From NCBI GenBank assembly GCA_001595785.1, contig LSSJ01000008.1:1-40668 (forward strand): a DNA stretch of 40,668 nt, given 5' to 3'. Of the stretch, positions 23,111-32,135 are shown piece by piece. Source of the DNA: Euryarchaeota archaeon SM23-78. GTDB lineage: Archaea; Nanobdellota; Nanobdellia; Woesearchaeales; SM23-78. How positions within the stretch are numbered: position 1 is the stretch's first letter; every line of letters begins with the position of its first letter. The notes beneath the pieces were generated by a model, which worked only from the letters and a program-made list of their open reading frames with translations, did no database searches and was not told where the DNA came from. The position numbers and the translations under genes were made by a program.

Positions 23111-24709
23111 ATGCATATTATTGAGCAAAGAATCTTAAACAATTTTAAAAAAGAACCTGGAAGAGAAATCCCAACCACAGAAATAGTAAGAGCAGTCTAC
23201 CCAGAAGAATATGCAAAAATAATAAGAGGAATGAGTGACGAACTCTCAGATAAGAGGCTAATCCAACAAGCAAGAAGAAAAAAAGGACAACTACACAGAA
23301 AAATCCTTTACCACCTCGGCAACCTAGTAAAAGATGACATCCTAAAAGTCACTTCTATAAAAGGAAAAGGAGAAAAATACTTCTCTCTTAGCATAGAAGA
23401 AGGAGAACTAATAATAGAGAAGAAACACAAAAAAATAGTAATCTCAAAGCCCTCAATCTCAACCACCCTGATAGAAGAATACGAGGATAAAGGCATAGTA
23501 CACAAGTTTGACCCTGATAACTGGATAAACAAAGTAAACTGTATACTCTTAGAAAGCACTAAACACACAGGACTTAACAGCTTCTACAATTTAATATATA
23601 CCTGCTTTTCAGAAGTAAACGATGTACTAGGATTAAACAACTTTGAACACCTAATCCAGAAAAGCAGCCAAGAAAATGTTGAGGAAATACTGAAAAAACT
23701 AGACATAGACACCAAAGACCATGAAAGATTTGTAAGTCTTATAATAAATGTAAAGAACATAGATGATGATAAAAAAGTATCAGACTTCATAAAATCCTTT
23801 GCAAAAATAAACCCAAAGAATGTAACTCTAGTGTTTAAAACAGAGAGCAAAGAATTAAGAGCACACAAAACCTTATTCAAAACCCTTATCTCAGAGCTAT
23901 CAGAAGCAGAGATAAAGATAAACATACATAACAGAAAAGTGCATAATGCACCCATAATAATAGGAAAAGCAGGACCTTACACCTTATTAGAAGAAGAATG
24001 GAAAGAGTATGAAGAGAACATAAGAGGAAAAACCATGGGCTTAGTAATAGCCAATACCACCATAGCAATAGATGTTAACCGCTTTTTCAGCCAAACAAGA
24101 GATAACCAGGAGTTCAGAAGCCTAATCCAGAGAACAGCAAAGACCTTGCTAAAAGTAAACACCACACAAAAGAAAAAAGCCAATGAGTATTTTAAAAGAC
24201 TCGATGAATTGAACAAACCTTATACCAAGAAATTCTTTGCCTATGCAAAAAATTATATACGCTTCTGGAACTATGACTGGAGAGAGAAACAACACGAACA
24301 CATCCTAGAGCTACTGGAGAGTACAATACAAGAGATAAAAAAGTTCTGCACAACCCAGCAAACCATATACAGAGCCTGCGGCATACCCTTTAACTTCAAC
24401 ATAGTATTTTCAAGTGTTTTCAGAAAGTATATACAAAACCTATCAACCAGAAGATACATAAAAACCACTATAAGAAAATTCAAGGACTATCACACTCCTG
24501 AAATAATTAAATTCATAGAAACAAGAGAGAAACTGTTCAAAATCTTTGAAGGCGGAGACAGAATAAGATTCTTTAGAAGCGAAGAATTTGTACCAGAAGA
24601 AGTAATAAGAGAATTCACCTTTTTAATAAATACATATGAATTGCCCTTAATAACCTATGATTTTAGGGAAAGAAGAGGGGAAACTAAGTTGACCAGTTTT
24701 ATGGAATGA
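23111..24709 (+). CDS. large protein with N-terminal winged-helix region, function unknown
   Basis: The 532-residue product is not recognised. The first 100 residues look like a winged-helix DNA-binding module (KGQLHRKILYHLGNLVKDDILKVTSIKGKGEKYFSL); the remainder is a long, Lys/Glu-rich, mostly helical region containing a beta segment, ENIRGKTMGLVIANTTIAIDVNRFF, and ending YELPLITYDFRERRGETKLTSFME. No catalytic motif, membrane segment or signal peptide is seen. ATG 23111 is preferred over TTG 23102. Codons are strongly A-ending. It is followed 3 nt later by a zinc-ribbon gene and is divergent from the Lrp-type regulator, which probably controls it. Confidence 0.65.
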   Translation: MHIIEQRILNNFKKEPGREIPTTEIVRAVYPEEYAKIIRGMSDELSDKRLIQQARRKKGQLHRKILYHLGNLVKDDILKVTSIKGKGEKYFSLSIEEGELIIEKKHKKIVISKPSISTTLIEEYEDKGIVHKFDPDNWINKVNCILLESTKHTGLNSFYNLIYTCFSEVNDVLGLNNFEHLIQKSSQENVEEILKKLDIDTKDHERFVSLIINVKNIDDDKKVSDFIKSFAKINPKNVTLVFKTESKELRAHKTLFKTLISELSEAEIKINIHNRKVHNAPIIIGKAGPYTLLEEEWKEYEENIRGKTMGLVIANTTIAIDVNRFFSQTRDNQEFRSLIQRTAKTLLKVNTTQKKKANEYFKRLDELNKPYTKKFFAYAKNYIRFWNYDWREKQHEHILELLESTIQEIKKFCTTQQTIYRACGIPFNFNIVFSSVFRKYIQNLSTRRYIKTTIRKFKDYHTPEIIKFIETREKLFKIFEGGDRIRFFRSEEFVPEEVIREFTFLINTYELPLITYDFRERRGETKLTSFME

Positions 24710-24712
24710 AAA

Positions 24713-24928
24713 ATGAAAAATAACAAGAAATACATCAAAGTGTGCCCTCAATGCGGCAGCACAATTACAAAGATTCCTCCTGCAGGCTTAGATATTAAGA
24801 TGACTCAACCAGATTATTGCAACGAATGTAATAATCGAGGCATATTTCCAGAAGTAGAGGAGGAAAGAGTAGAGGAGTTTAGGAAGGAATTAAAGAAAAA
24901 GGATAATAAAAGCCTGTCCGGCGTTTGA
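24713..24928 (+). CDS. small zinc-ribbon protein
   Basis: The 71-residue product has two CxxC pairs, Cys11/Cys14 (VCPQCGST) and Cys36/Cys39 (YCNECNNRGIFPE), the ligand set of a rubredoxin-like zinc ribbon, followed by an acidic/basic helix (EEERVEEFRKELKKK). Partner and role are unknown. It starts 3 nt after the 532-aa gene, so the two are co-translated or co-transcribed. The last residues (LSGV) and the stop codon are encoded within the left end of a repeated element (GTCCGGCG-N-TTGAG) that also ends the S3Ae gene. Confidence 0.7.
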   Translation: MKNNKKYIKVCPQCGSTITKIPPAGLDIKMTQPDYCNECNNRGIFPEVEEERVEEFRKELKKKDNKSLSGV

Positions 24929-25186
24929 GGAAAACTTTTCGCCCGTTCGCTTCGCTCACTACCAAAAGTCATCAAAAAGCAAAGCTTTTTGGGACATCAA
25001 AATTGAAAATTTTGAGTTTACTAAAGGCATGCGACATTCGCAACAAAAATGTTGCTCAGTCCCATAGTTTAAGGGGACTCCGGTCCGTTTTTGGACTAGG
25101 AGTCGCCTAGTTTTCGTTAACGTTTTGCGCCGTAGGCGGAAAAGGTTATTTTATTTGCTCGCTCGCCAAAGCTCGCGAGGGAAAAA
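24916..25186 (+). repeat. structured intergenic element, copy 2, spanning stop codon to ribosome binding site
   Basis: The element starts with GTCCGGCGTTTGAG (overlapping the zinc-ribbon stop codon) and ends with the CTCGC...GCGAG repeat that supplies GAGGGA to the next gene; both ends recur at 29020-29120. Between them lie CAAAAAGC/GCTTTTTG (24973-24991, loop AAA), TCAAAATT/AATTTTGA (24997-25015, loop GAA), GCAACA/TGTTGC (25040-25055, loop AAAA), and GACTCCGGTCC pairing with GGACT-A-GGAGTC (25076-25104). GGGAC (24991-24995) pairs with GTCCC (25059-25063) to enclose the second and third hairpins. The 24932-25064 part is homologous to the reverse complement of 15022-15160. No gene is visible. 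Confidence 0.75.
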
Positions 25187-25840
25187 ATGGAAATCACAAA
25201 AGATTCAACCCTTGAAGCATGGAAAGCAACTTTAGAGTTAATAAGAAATAAAGGAATAGAAACAACTGACAGAGAGAACAGAGTGTCAAAAGAGATAATA
25301 GATGTGATAATAAAGATTAATAATCCTGAGCAAGACATTACCAAGCCAATAGAAATAATGAAAGGCTTAAAAAAATGGGTGTATCCAGAACTAGAAGAAC
25401 TAGAAGATGTTTTTTTTAAAAAACAAGCCTCATCTGTTTATTATTACACTTACGGAGCAAGAATATTCAATTATGCAAACACCAAGAACCAGGTGGATGA
25501 CTACATAGTACCTTTATTAAAAAAGAATCCTAGCACCAGAAGAGCAATAGTTGTGCTCTACCACCCAACAATTGATTCCAGGCTAAGCATAAAAGAAGTC
25601 CCAGGCTTGACCAGTATATACTTTAAGATACTGGATAATAAGTTAACAATAACTACAGTTATAAGAAGCAATGACATGTTCATAGGCTGGCCAGCAAATA
25701 TCTATCAAGTCTACTTGTTACAAAAGTATGTTGGAAAAGAGCTAGGCTTAGAAACAGGCAGTATAACAACAATATCCCACTCAGCGCATGTATTTGAAGA
25801 GTACAAGGAAGAAGTGGAAGAGGTTTTGAAGAAGGGATAG
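25187..25840 (+). CDS. thymidylate-synthase-fold protein lacking the catalytic cysteine
   Basis: The 217 residues match the short archaeal thymidylate synthase family: an NPSTRRAIVVLYHP stretch (the phosphate-binding Arg-Arg region), TTVIRSNDMFIGWPANIYQVYLLQKYVG (the RSxDxxxGxPxNI motif, here with W-P-A-N), and a C-terminal SHSAHVFEEY (dxHiY-like). Where ThyA has PCH, this protein reads VPGLTSIYFK, and there is no Cys anywhere in it. The nucleophile that attacks dUMP is therefore missing, so it may bind a nucleotide without methylating it, or do a different reaction. The start is set by GAGGGA, part of the upstream repeated element. Length is normal for the family. Confidence 0.75.
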   Translation: MEITKDSTLEAWKATLELIRNKGIETTDRENRVSKEIIDVIIKINNPEQDITKPIEIMKGLKKWVYPELEELEDVFFKKQASSVYYYTYGARIFNYANTKNQVDDYIVPLLKKNPSTRRAIVVLYHPTIDSRLSIKEVPGLTSIYFKILDNKLTITTVIRSNDMFIGWPANIYQVYLLQKYVGKELGLETGSITTISHSAHVFEEYKEEVEEVLKKG

Positions 25841-25948
25841 AAGCGCCAAAACCCCCAAATTCATTGATTTCAAGCCTTCTAGAGCCATTCTAAAATGAAA
25901 AGCTTTATAAGTAAATAATGCCTACTATTAGTATGTTTTTCTGAATGA

Positions 25949-25962
25949 AAAACACGTGTTTT
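25949..25962. promoter_or_regulatory. palindrome in the gyrB upstream region
   Basis: AAAACACGTGTTTT is a perfect 14-bp palindrome, extended as CTGAA...TTCAG with mismatches, lying 55 nt before the gyrB ATG and about 35 nt after a TTTATAAG box (near 25904-25911). It could be an operator or an mRNA hairpin in the leader. Nothing else is seen in the 177-bp gap between the genes. Confidence 0.5.
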
Positions 25963-26014
25963 CAGACGGTAAAAATTGATAAGAACAAGTAAAGTATTAA
26001 TGTTAAAAAGATGA

Positions 26015-27925
<1,911 letters not shown>

Positions 27926-28155
27926 TTCAAAAAAGTTGCCCTTAAGGCAAAATTTCTTCAATTAAAAGATGCTCGTGCGTTGCCTGGGGTTGGCCCAATC
28001 AAAAATCCTTTGGATTTTTGGTGTGCTCAAAAACTTGTTTTTGGCACCCAAAATCAAAGATTTTGGTGTGCCAGAAATCTTCGATTTCTGAGCACCGTCT
28101 GGGAGGCAGCACCCTTAACTTGAAGAAGCGAAAATTTTGAGGGCAATTTTTTGAA
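27926..28155. repeat. 230-bp structured element bounded by a 17-bp inverted repeat, with four mini-hairpins
   Basis: The bases immediately after the gyrB stop (27926-27943, starting TTCAAAAAAGTTGCCC) pair with 28139-28155 over 17 bp with one bulge. Inside are CAAAAATCC/GGATTTTTG (28000-28020, loop TTT), CAAAAAC/GTTTTTG (28028-28043), CAAAATC/GATTTTG (28049-28065, loop AAA) and CAGAAATC/GATTTCTG (28072-28090, loop TTC). The last three are each extended by GTGC/GCAC-type outer stems with one bulged base, and neighbouring hairpins share these outer strands. No reading frame is visible. It may be an RNA structure at the gyrB 3' end or a small mobile element. Confidence 0.75.
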
Positions 28156-28162
28156 CGCAACC

Positions 28163-28170
28163 TTTATAAA
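28163..28170 (+). promoter_or_regulatory. TATA box for rps3ae
   Basis: TTTATAAA lies 26-33 nt before ATG 28196, with GAGGAGA in between as ribosome binding site. Confidence 0.6.
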
Positions 28171-28195
28171 GCACTCATATTTCCAGAGGAGACAG

Positions 28196-29032
28196 ATGGC
28201 TAAACAAGTAGCAAAACCAAAGGTTAGAAAAAAGAAATGGTACCCTATACTAGCTCCTAAGCTGTTCAAAGAGATGGTAATAGGAGAAGTTCATCTCTAT
28301 GATTCAAACAATATGCTTAACAGAAGCCTGACTGCTAACATGATGAACCTCACAGGCAACCCTAGAAACCAGCACATCAATGTAATGCTAAGGATAAGTG
28401 AGGTAAAGGATGGCAAGGGCTTAACCCAGGTGCTTGGCTTTGAGATGATGCCTAGCAGCGTGAAGAGAATAGTAAGGAAAGGCAGAACCAAGATTAGTGA
28501 TTCAGTGATTGTTGCTACTAGTGATAACAAGAAGGTAAGAATAAAACCCTTACTTATAACTAACACCACTGTTAACAAGTCAGCTGCTAATAGCATTAGA
28601 CTCACAGTAAGAAACCAGATAGCATACCTGGTGAGTAAGCTCAGCTATGAAAAACTAGTCCAAGAGATAATGATGTTCAAACTCCAAAAACACCTCGGAA
28701 GCACAGCAGCCAAGATAGCGCCTATAAAAAACTCTGAGATAAGAGGTTTTAAGCTGGTAGAAAAAGAAGGTGTAAGAGTGCTTAAGACTGGAAAGATAGA
28801 GGAGCCTGTTAAGGAAGAGAAATCGCAGAACTCAAGGAGTTCTGAGACGCTCAGAAACGAAGTTTCTGGCGTACAGAAACGCAAAGGCGTTTCTCGCGAG
28901 TTAGAGACTACGTCTCAAACTAAAGAAGAAGTAAAGGAAGAGAAGAAGAAAGAAGAGAAAGAAGAAGAGGGAAAGGAAGAAAAGAAAGAAAAGGAAAAGA
29001 GTAAAGAAAAAAAGAGCCGGTCCGGCGATTGA
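28196..29032 (+). CDS. rps3ae: 30S ribosomal protein S3Ae with repeat-encoded C-terminal tail
   Basis: The core (about residues 1-200) is the archaeal/eukaryotic small-subunit protein eS1/S3Ae: KKWYPILAPKLFKEMVIGE, VMLRISEVKDGKGLTQVLGFEM, RKGRTKISDSVIVATSDNKKVRIKPLLI and KLSYEKLVQEIMMFKLQKHL. Start ATG 28196 (MAKQVAKPK) follows GAGGAGA. The tail of about 75 residues is extra: residues from about 210 are encoded by four mini-hairpins (giving NSRSSETLRNEVSGVQKRKG and then VSRELETTSQTKE), and the rest is Lys/Glu-rich. Part of this tail is identical at DNA level to aIF2-gamma. The stop codon lies in a GTCCGGCG-N-TTGAG repeat end. Confidence 0.93.
   Translation: MAKQVAKPKVRKKKWYPILAPKLFKEMVIGEVHLYDSNNMLNRSLTANMMNLTGNPRNQHINVMLRISEVKDGKGLTQVLGFEMMPSSVKRIVRKGRTKISDSVIVATSDNKKVRIKPLLITNTTVNKSAANSIRLTVRNQIAYLVSKLSYEKLVQEIMMFKLQKHLGSTAAKIAPIKNSEIRGFKLVEKEGVRVLKTGKIEEPVKEEKSQNSRSSETLRNEVSGVQKRKGVSRELETTSQTKEEVKEEKKKEEKEEEGKEEKKEKEKSKEKKSRSGD
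28826..28928 (+). repeat. four mini-hairpins inside the S3Ae coding sequence
   Basis: CAGAACTC/GAGTTCTG (28826-28844, loop AAG), CAGAAAC/GTTTCTG (28852-28868, loop GAA, with flanking ACGC/GCGT pairing around a bulged T), AGAAACGC/GCGTTTCT (28875-28894, loop AAAG) and GAGAC/GTCTC (28904-28916, loop TAC). 28899-28928 is identical to 12231-12260 in the aIF2-gamma gene. Confidence 0.85.
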
Positions 29033-29120
29033 GAACTCAAGACTTAAGTTAATTTAAAAATTTAATTTAAAATTTTAAAATATTTATTTGCTCGCTCGCC
29101 AAAGCTCGCGAGGGGAAAAA
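29020..29120 (+). repeat. short version of the stop-codon-to-RBS element
   Basis: It begins GTCCGGCGATTGAG (29020-29033, overlapping the S3Ae stop) and ends with a CTCGC...GCGAG hairpin block (29084-29120) nearly identical to 25151-25186. The interior is only AT-rich sequence containing AATTTAAAAATTTAATTTAA, so it looks like the 24916-25186 element without its hairpin core. Confidence 0.65.
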
Positions 29121-29122
29121 GG

Positions 29123-29130
29123 TTTATAAA
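29123..29130 (+). promoter_or_regulatory. TATA box for the Dph2 N-terminal gene
   Basis: TTTATAAA lies 23-30 nt before ATG 29153, so this half-gene has its own promoter and a leaderless start. Confidence 0.6.
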
Positions 29131-29152
29131 CTTATTCTAATTCTTTAATACA

Positions 29153-29404
29153 ATGATGCAAGATTATGATTTAGAGCTGGATAAAGTAGCAAAGAAGATT
29201 AAACAAGAGAGTGCAAAGACTGTTCTAATCCAACTACCAGATGGTCTTAAGCCAAGAGCAAAAGAGATTAAAGAGGAATTAAAGAAAAACATTAGCAAAG
29301 ATACAAAACTATTATTCTGGGCGGGCAGTTGTTTTGGTTCCTGTGATATTCCTAATGTGAAAGTTGATTTAATAATACAATTTGGGCATAGTGAGTGGCA
29401 ATAA
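29153..29404 (+). CDS. dph2: diphthamide synthase Dph2, N-terminal part (split gene)
   Basis: The 83 residues match the first domain of archaeal Dph2: YDLELDKVAKKIKQ, KTVLIQLPDGLKPRAKEI, the first cluster cysteine region AGSCFGSCDIP (Cys64 is the likely [4Fe-4S] ligand, Cys60 next to it), and VDLIIQFGHSEW. The frame stops right there, in the linker before domain 2. The remaining two domains with the other two cysteines are encoded 20 kb away at 8208-8867. It has its own TATA box, so it is likely expressed. Together the halves total 302 residues, close to an intact archaeal Dph2. Confidence 0.85.
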   Translation: MMQDYDLELDKVAKKIKQESAKTVLIQLPDGLKPRAKEIKEELKKNISKDTKLLFWAGSCFGSCDIPNVKVDLIIQFGHSEWQ

Positions 29405-29482
29405 ATTAAATTTTTCCTTATTTCTTAATAAAAATAGCAAAAACCATAACTTTTTATATGATTTCTTTAATAACGGTTAGGC

Positions 29483-31699
29483 ATGGCTTATGAATTAATC
29501 ATTAGTGAGAAACCAAATGCTGCTAAAAGAATAGCTGAAGCACTGGCAGATAAAAGACCTAAAAAGCAGAGTGTTGCTAAGGTTCCTTACTATGAATTAG
29601 AGCATAATAAGAAATCTGTCATCGTGGCTTGCGCTGTTGGTCACCTCTACACTGTTGCTGAGAAAGAGAAGTCTTTTACTTATCCTAGCTTTGATTTGCA
29701 CTGGATTCCTAGTTCTGAAGTTGCTAAGAGCGCTGCTTTTTCAAAAAAATATCTTAATCTTATTAAGAAACTTGCAAAAAAGGCTAAAACCTTCACAGTG
29801 GCTTGTGATTATGATGTTGAAGGAGAAGTGATTGGTCTTAACTGTATTAGATATGCTTGCAAGCAAAAAGATGCTAATAGGATGAAGTACTCTACTCTTA
29901 CCAAGGATGACTTATTAGATTCCTATAAGCATGCTTCTAAGCACCTTGACTGGGGCTTGGCTAATGCTGGTGAAGCACGTCACTTCCTTGACTGGATGTA
30001 TGGGATTAACATTTCCCGTGCTTTAACCTTGGCTGTTAAGAGCACAGGCGCTTTCAAGATTCTTAGCAGTGGAAGAGTACAAGGACCCACTCTTAAGATT
30101 CTTTATGATAAGGAAAAAGAAATACAAGCTTTTAAGCCTGAGCCTTACTGGCAAATCTATCTTGAGATAGAGAAACAGGGTAAACACATAAGTGCTTTTC
30201 ATGAAAAAGACAAGTTCTTTAATCATGACGAGGCAAAATCAAGGTTTGAGCGTGCTCTTTGGAAACCTGCTCATGTTAAAAGCATAGATAAGAAAGAGAT
30301 AAAGCAGAACTCTCCTAACCCTTTTGATTTAGGTTCTTTGCAAATGGAGGCTTATAAATTATTTGGTATTAATCCCAAAGAAACTCTTAGTCTTGCGCAA
30401 AATCTCTATACCATAGGGGTTATCTCTTATCCAAGAACCAGTTCTCAGAAACTATCCGAAAAGATTAATTACAAGAAAATCTTGAGTGCGCTTGCTAATA
30501 ATGATGAATATAATAAGAAAGCCAACAAAGTACTTGGTTTCAAAGAACTCAAACCCAACGAAGGAAAAAAGAAGGACCCTGCTCATCCTGCCATCTACCC
30601 AACAGGTGTTAAACCTGAAAAGCTTAGAGACAAAGAAGTAAAGATTTATGATCTTATTGTAAAGAGGTTCTTTGCTACTTTTGGAAGGGTTGCTATCAGA
30701 GAATCCCTAATGCTAAACATAAATATTGGGGGAGAAAGCTTTGTTGCTAAAGGTATGAGAACCAAGGAGAAGAACTGGTTTGAACTATACGAACCATATA
30801 TAAAACTAAAAGAAGAAGAATGGCCTGAGTTTAAGCAAGGAGAAAGTTTGGATATTAAGAAGCTTGAGTTAGTGCAAAAAAAGACTCAGCCTCCAAAAAG
30901 ATATACTCCTGCCAGTATTATTAATGAGCTTGAAAAGAGAGGATTAGGCACCAAGGCTACAAGAGCAGACATAGTTGATTCTCTTTACCAACGAAAGTAT
31001 GTTGCCGACCAATCAATAAGAGTGACAGATATTGGTATGAGAATAATTGAGACTCTGCAAAAACATTGTCCTGATATTATTGATGAGCAACTAACCCAGC
31101 ACTTTGAACAGGAAATGGAGAAGATAAGAACCAAGCAAATAAAAAAGGAAGAGATCATTGAAGAGGCAAAGAAGGTACTTACAAAAATCCTTAAATCATT
31201 CAAAGCAAAAGAAAAAGAGATTGGTGAAGAGCTAAAAGAGGCACATCATGAAACCATGCACAAGGAGAGCTATGTAACTAAGTGTCCTAGTTGTGATGGA
31301 AATCTCAGAATTAAATTCACAAGAAAAGGAAAAGCAAGAATAAGGTTTGTTGCATGTGATAATTATCCTGAGTGCAAAACCACCTTTGCTATTCCTCAGA
31401 GAGGAGGTATAAAAGGAAGTGATAAGCAATGTCCTCACTGTGGTCAACCCATAGTACAGATTATAATGAAAAGAAAAAAACCCCAAGAGGTTTGTCTTAA
31501 CAAGGAGTGTCCTGGAAAAAGAGTAGAACATGAACATGAAGTTGAAAAAAAAGAGAACGGCATTGAAGTTTTAAAAAAGAAGTGTCCTAAGTGTGGCAAA
31601 GACCTGGTTCTTAGAACATCTGTTTATGGAAAATTCATTGGCTGCTCTGGCTATCCTAAGTGTAGGTACACAGAGAATCTTAACCAGAACAACAAGTAA
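29483..31699 (+). CDS. topA: DNA topoisomerase I (type IA) with C-terminal zinc ribbons
   Basis: The 738-residue enzyme relaxes negative supercoils by single-strand passage. The N-terminal Toprim domain has LIISEKPNAAKRIAEAL and VACDYDVEGEVIGLN; then ILSSGRVQGPTLKIL, the active-site Tyr316 in GVISYPRTSSQKL, and RGLGTKATRADIVDSLYQRKY. The C-terminal part has three zinc ribbons: CPSC...CDNYPEC, CPHC...CLNKEC, and CPKC...CSGYPKC. This is the archaeal/bacterial topoisomerase I layout, not reverse gyrase, so the organism is probably not a hyperthermophile. TATA-like sequence precedes the start. Confidence 0.96.
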   Translation: MAYELIISEKPNAAKRIAEALADKRPKKQSVAKVPYYELEHNKKSVIVACAVGHLYTVAEKEKSFTYPSFDLHWIPSSEVAKSAAFSKKYLNLIKKLAKKAKTFTVACDYDVEGEVIGLNCIRYACKQKDANRMKYSTLTKDDLLDSYKHASKHLDWGLANAGEARHFLDWMYGINISRALTLAVKSTGAFKILSSGRVQGPTLKILYDKEKEIQAFKPEPYWQIYLEIEKQGKHISAFHEKDKFFNHDEAKSRFERALWKPAHVKSIDKKEIKQNSPNPFDLGSLQMEAYKLFGINPKETLSLAQNLYTIGVISYPRTSSQKLSEKINYKKILSALANNDEYNKKANKVLGFKELKPNEGKKKDPAHPAIYPTGVKPEKLRDKEVKIYDLIVKRFFATFGRVAIRESLMLNINIGGESFVAKGMRTKEKNWFELYEPYIKLKEEEWPEFKQGESLDIKKLELVQKKTQPPKRYTPASIINELEKRGLGTKATRADIVDSLYQRKYVADQSIRVTDIGMRIIETLQKHCPDIIDEQLTQHFEQEMEKIRTKQIKKEEIIEEAKKVLTKILKSFKAKEKEIGEELKEAHHETMHKESYVTKCPSCDGNLRIKFTRKGKARIRFVACDNYPECKTTFAIPQRGGIKGSDKQCPHCGQPIVQIIMKRKKPQEVCLNKECPGKRVEHEHEVEKKENGIEVLKKKCPKCGKDLVLRTSVYGKFIGCSGYPKCRYTENLNQNNK

Positions 31700-31797
31700 A
31701 AACTAATTCTGAAATAATATAACTCTATCAAGAACCACAGTTAATGCACCAGAAAAATAAAAAATAAAATAAAAAATAAAAATTCAAAGAAGCTCAC

Positions 31798-31872
31798 TTA
31801 TTTCTTCTTCTTTTTCTTTGCTTTCTTCTTTGTTTTCTTCTTTTTCTTCTTTGCTTTCTTTTTCTTTGCCAT
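31798..31872 (-). CDS. 24-residue polylysine microprotein
   Basis: A short frame on the minus strand reads MAKKKKAKKKKKKTKKKAKKKK and two more Lys: 19 of 24 residues are Lys, the rest Met, Ala and Thr. GGGTGA (31884-31879) lies 6 nt before the ATG, a good ribosome binding site. Lys is written with both AAA and AAG in irregular order, so this is not just a simple nucleotide repeat. It could be a nucleic-acid-binding peptide like the Lys-rich tails on aIF2-gamma; that is inference. The surrounding 31700-31797 holds nothing else that I can support. Confidence 0.55.
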   Translation of the reverse strand: MAKKKKAKKKKKKTKKKAKKKKKK

Positions 31873-32119
31873 AATCTTTCACCCATTTATTTTTTTAACT
31901 GATTAAGCCCATTTATGAACTTTTAAAATATTTTTAGATTTACTCATTTATAAAGTTTATTATTTTTTCGCAAGAAAAGTATTGAAAAAAAATATTTTTT
32001 TCAAAAAGATAAGTTGAATGCTGAAAAGTTTTAAGAAAAAAATTAAAAAAAGATAAGAAAAAAATTATTTGCAAATAAAAAAGTTAATTTTATAAACCAA
32101 AGATTATCCTCATACTAGA
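31873..32119. other. AT-rich intergenic stretch
   Basis: Very AT-rich sequence between the polylysine frame and the tRNA precursor, with several A-runs and T-runs. TTTATAAAGT (about 31949-31958) and TTTTATAAACC (about 32089-32099) are TATA-like; the second lies about 40 nt before the tRNA exon and is its likely promoter. Nothing else seen. Confidence 0.4.
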
Positions 32120-32135
32120 AAGCTACCAACAGAAT

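Noticed and set aside
23584-23955. Long minus-strand frame opposite the 532-aa gene
   Set aside because: It is a shadow caused by A-ending codons on the plus strand; low-complexity Ser/Leu/Phe-rich product and no ribosome binding site.
27926-28155. SRP (7S) RNA after gyrB, suggested by GGGAGGCAGCACCC
   Set aside because: The conserved helix 8 motif with its GGAA-type tetraloop and the Alu domain are missing; the element is built from mini-hairpins.
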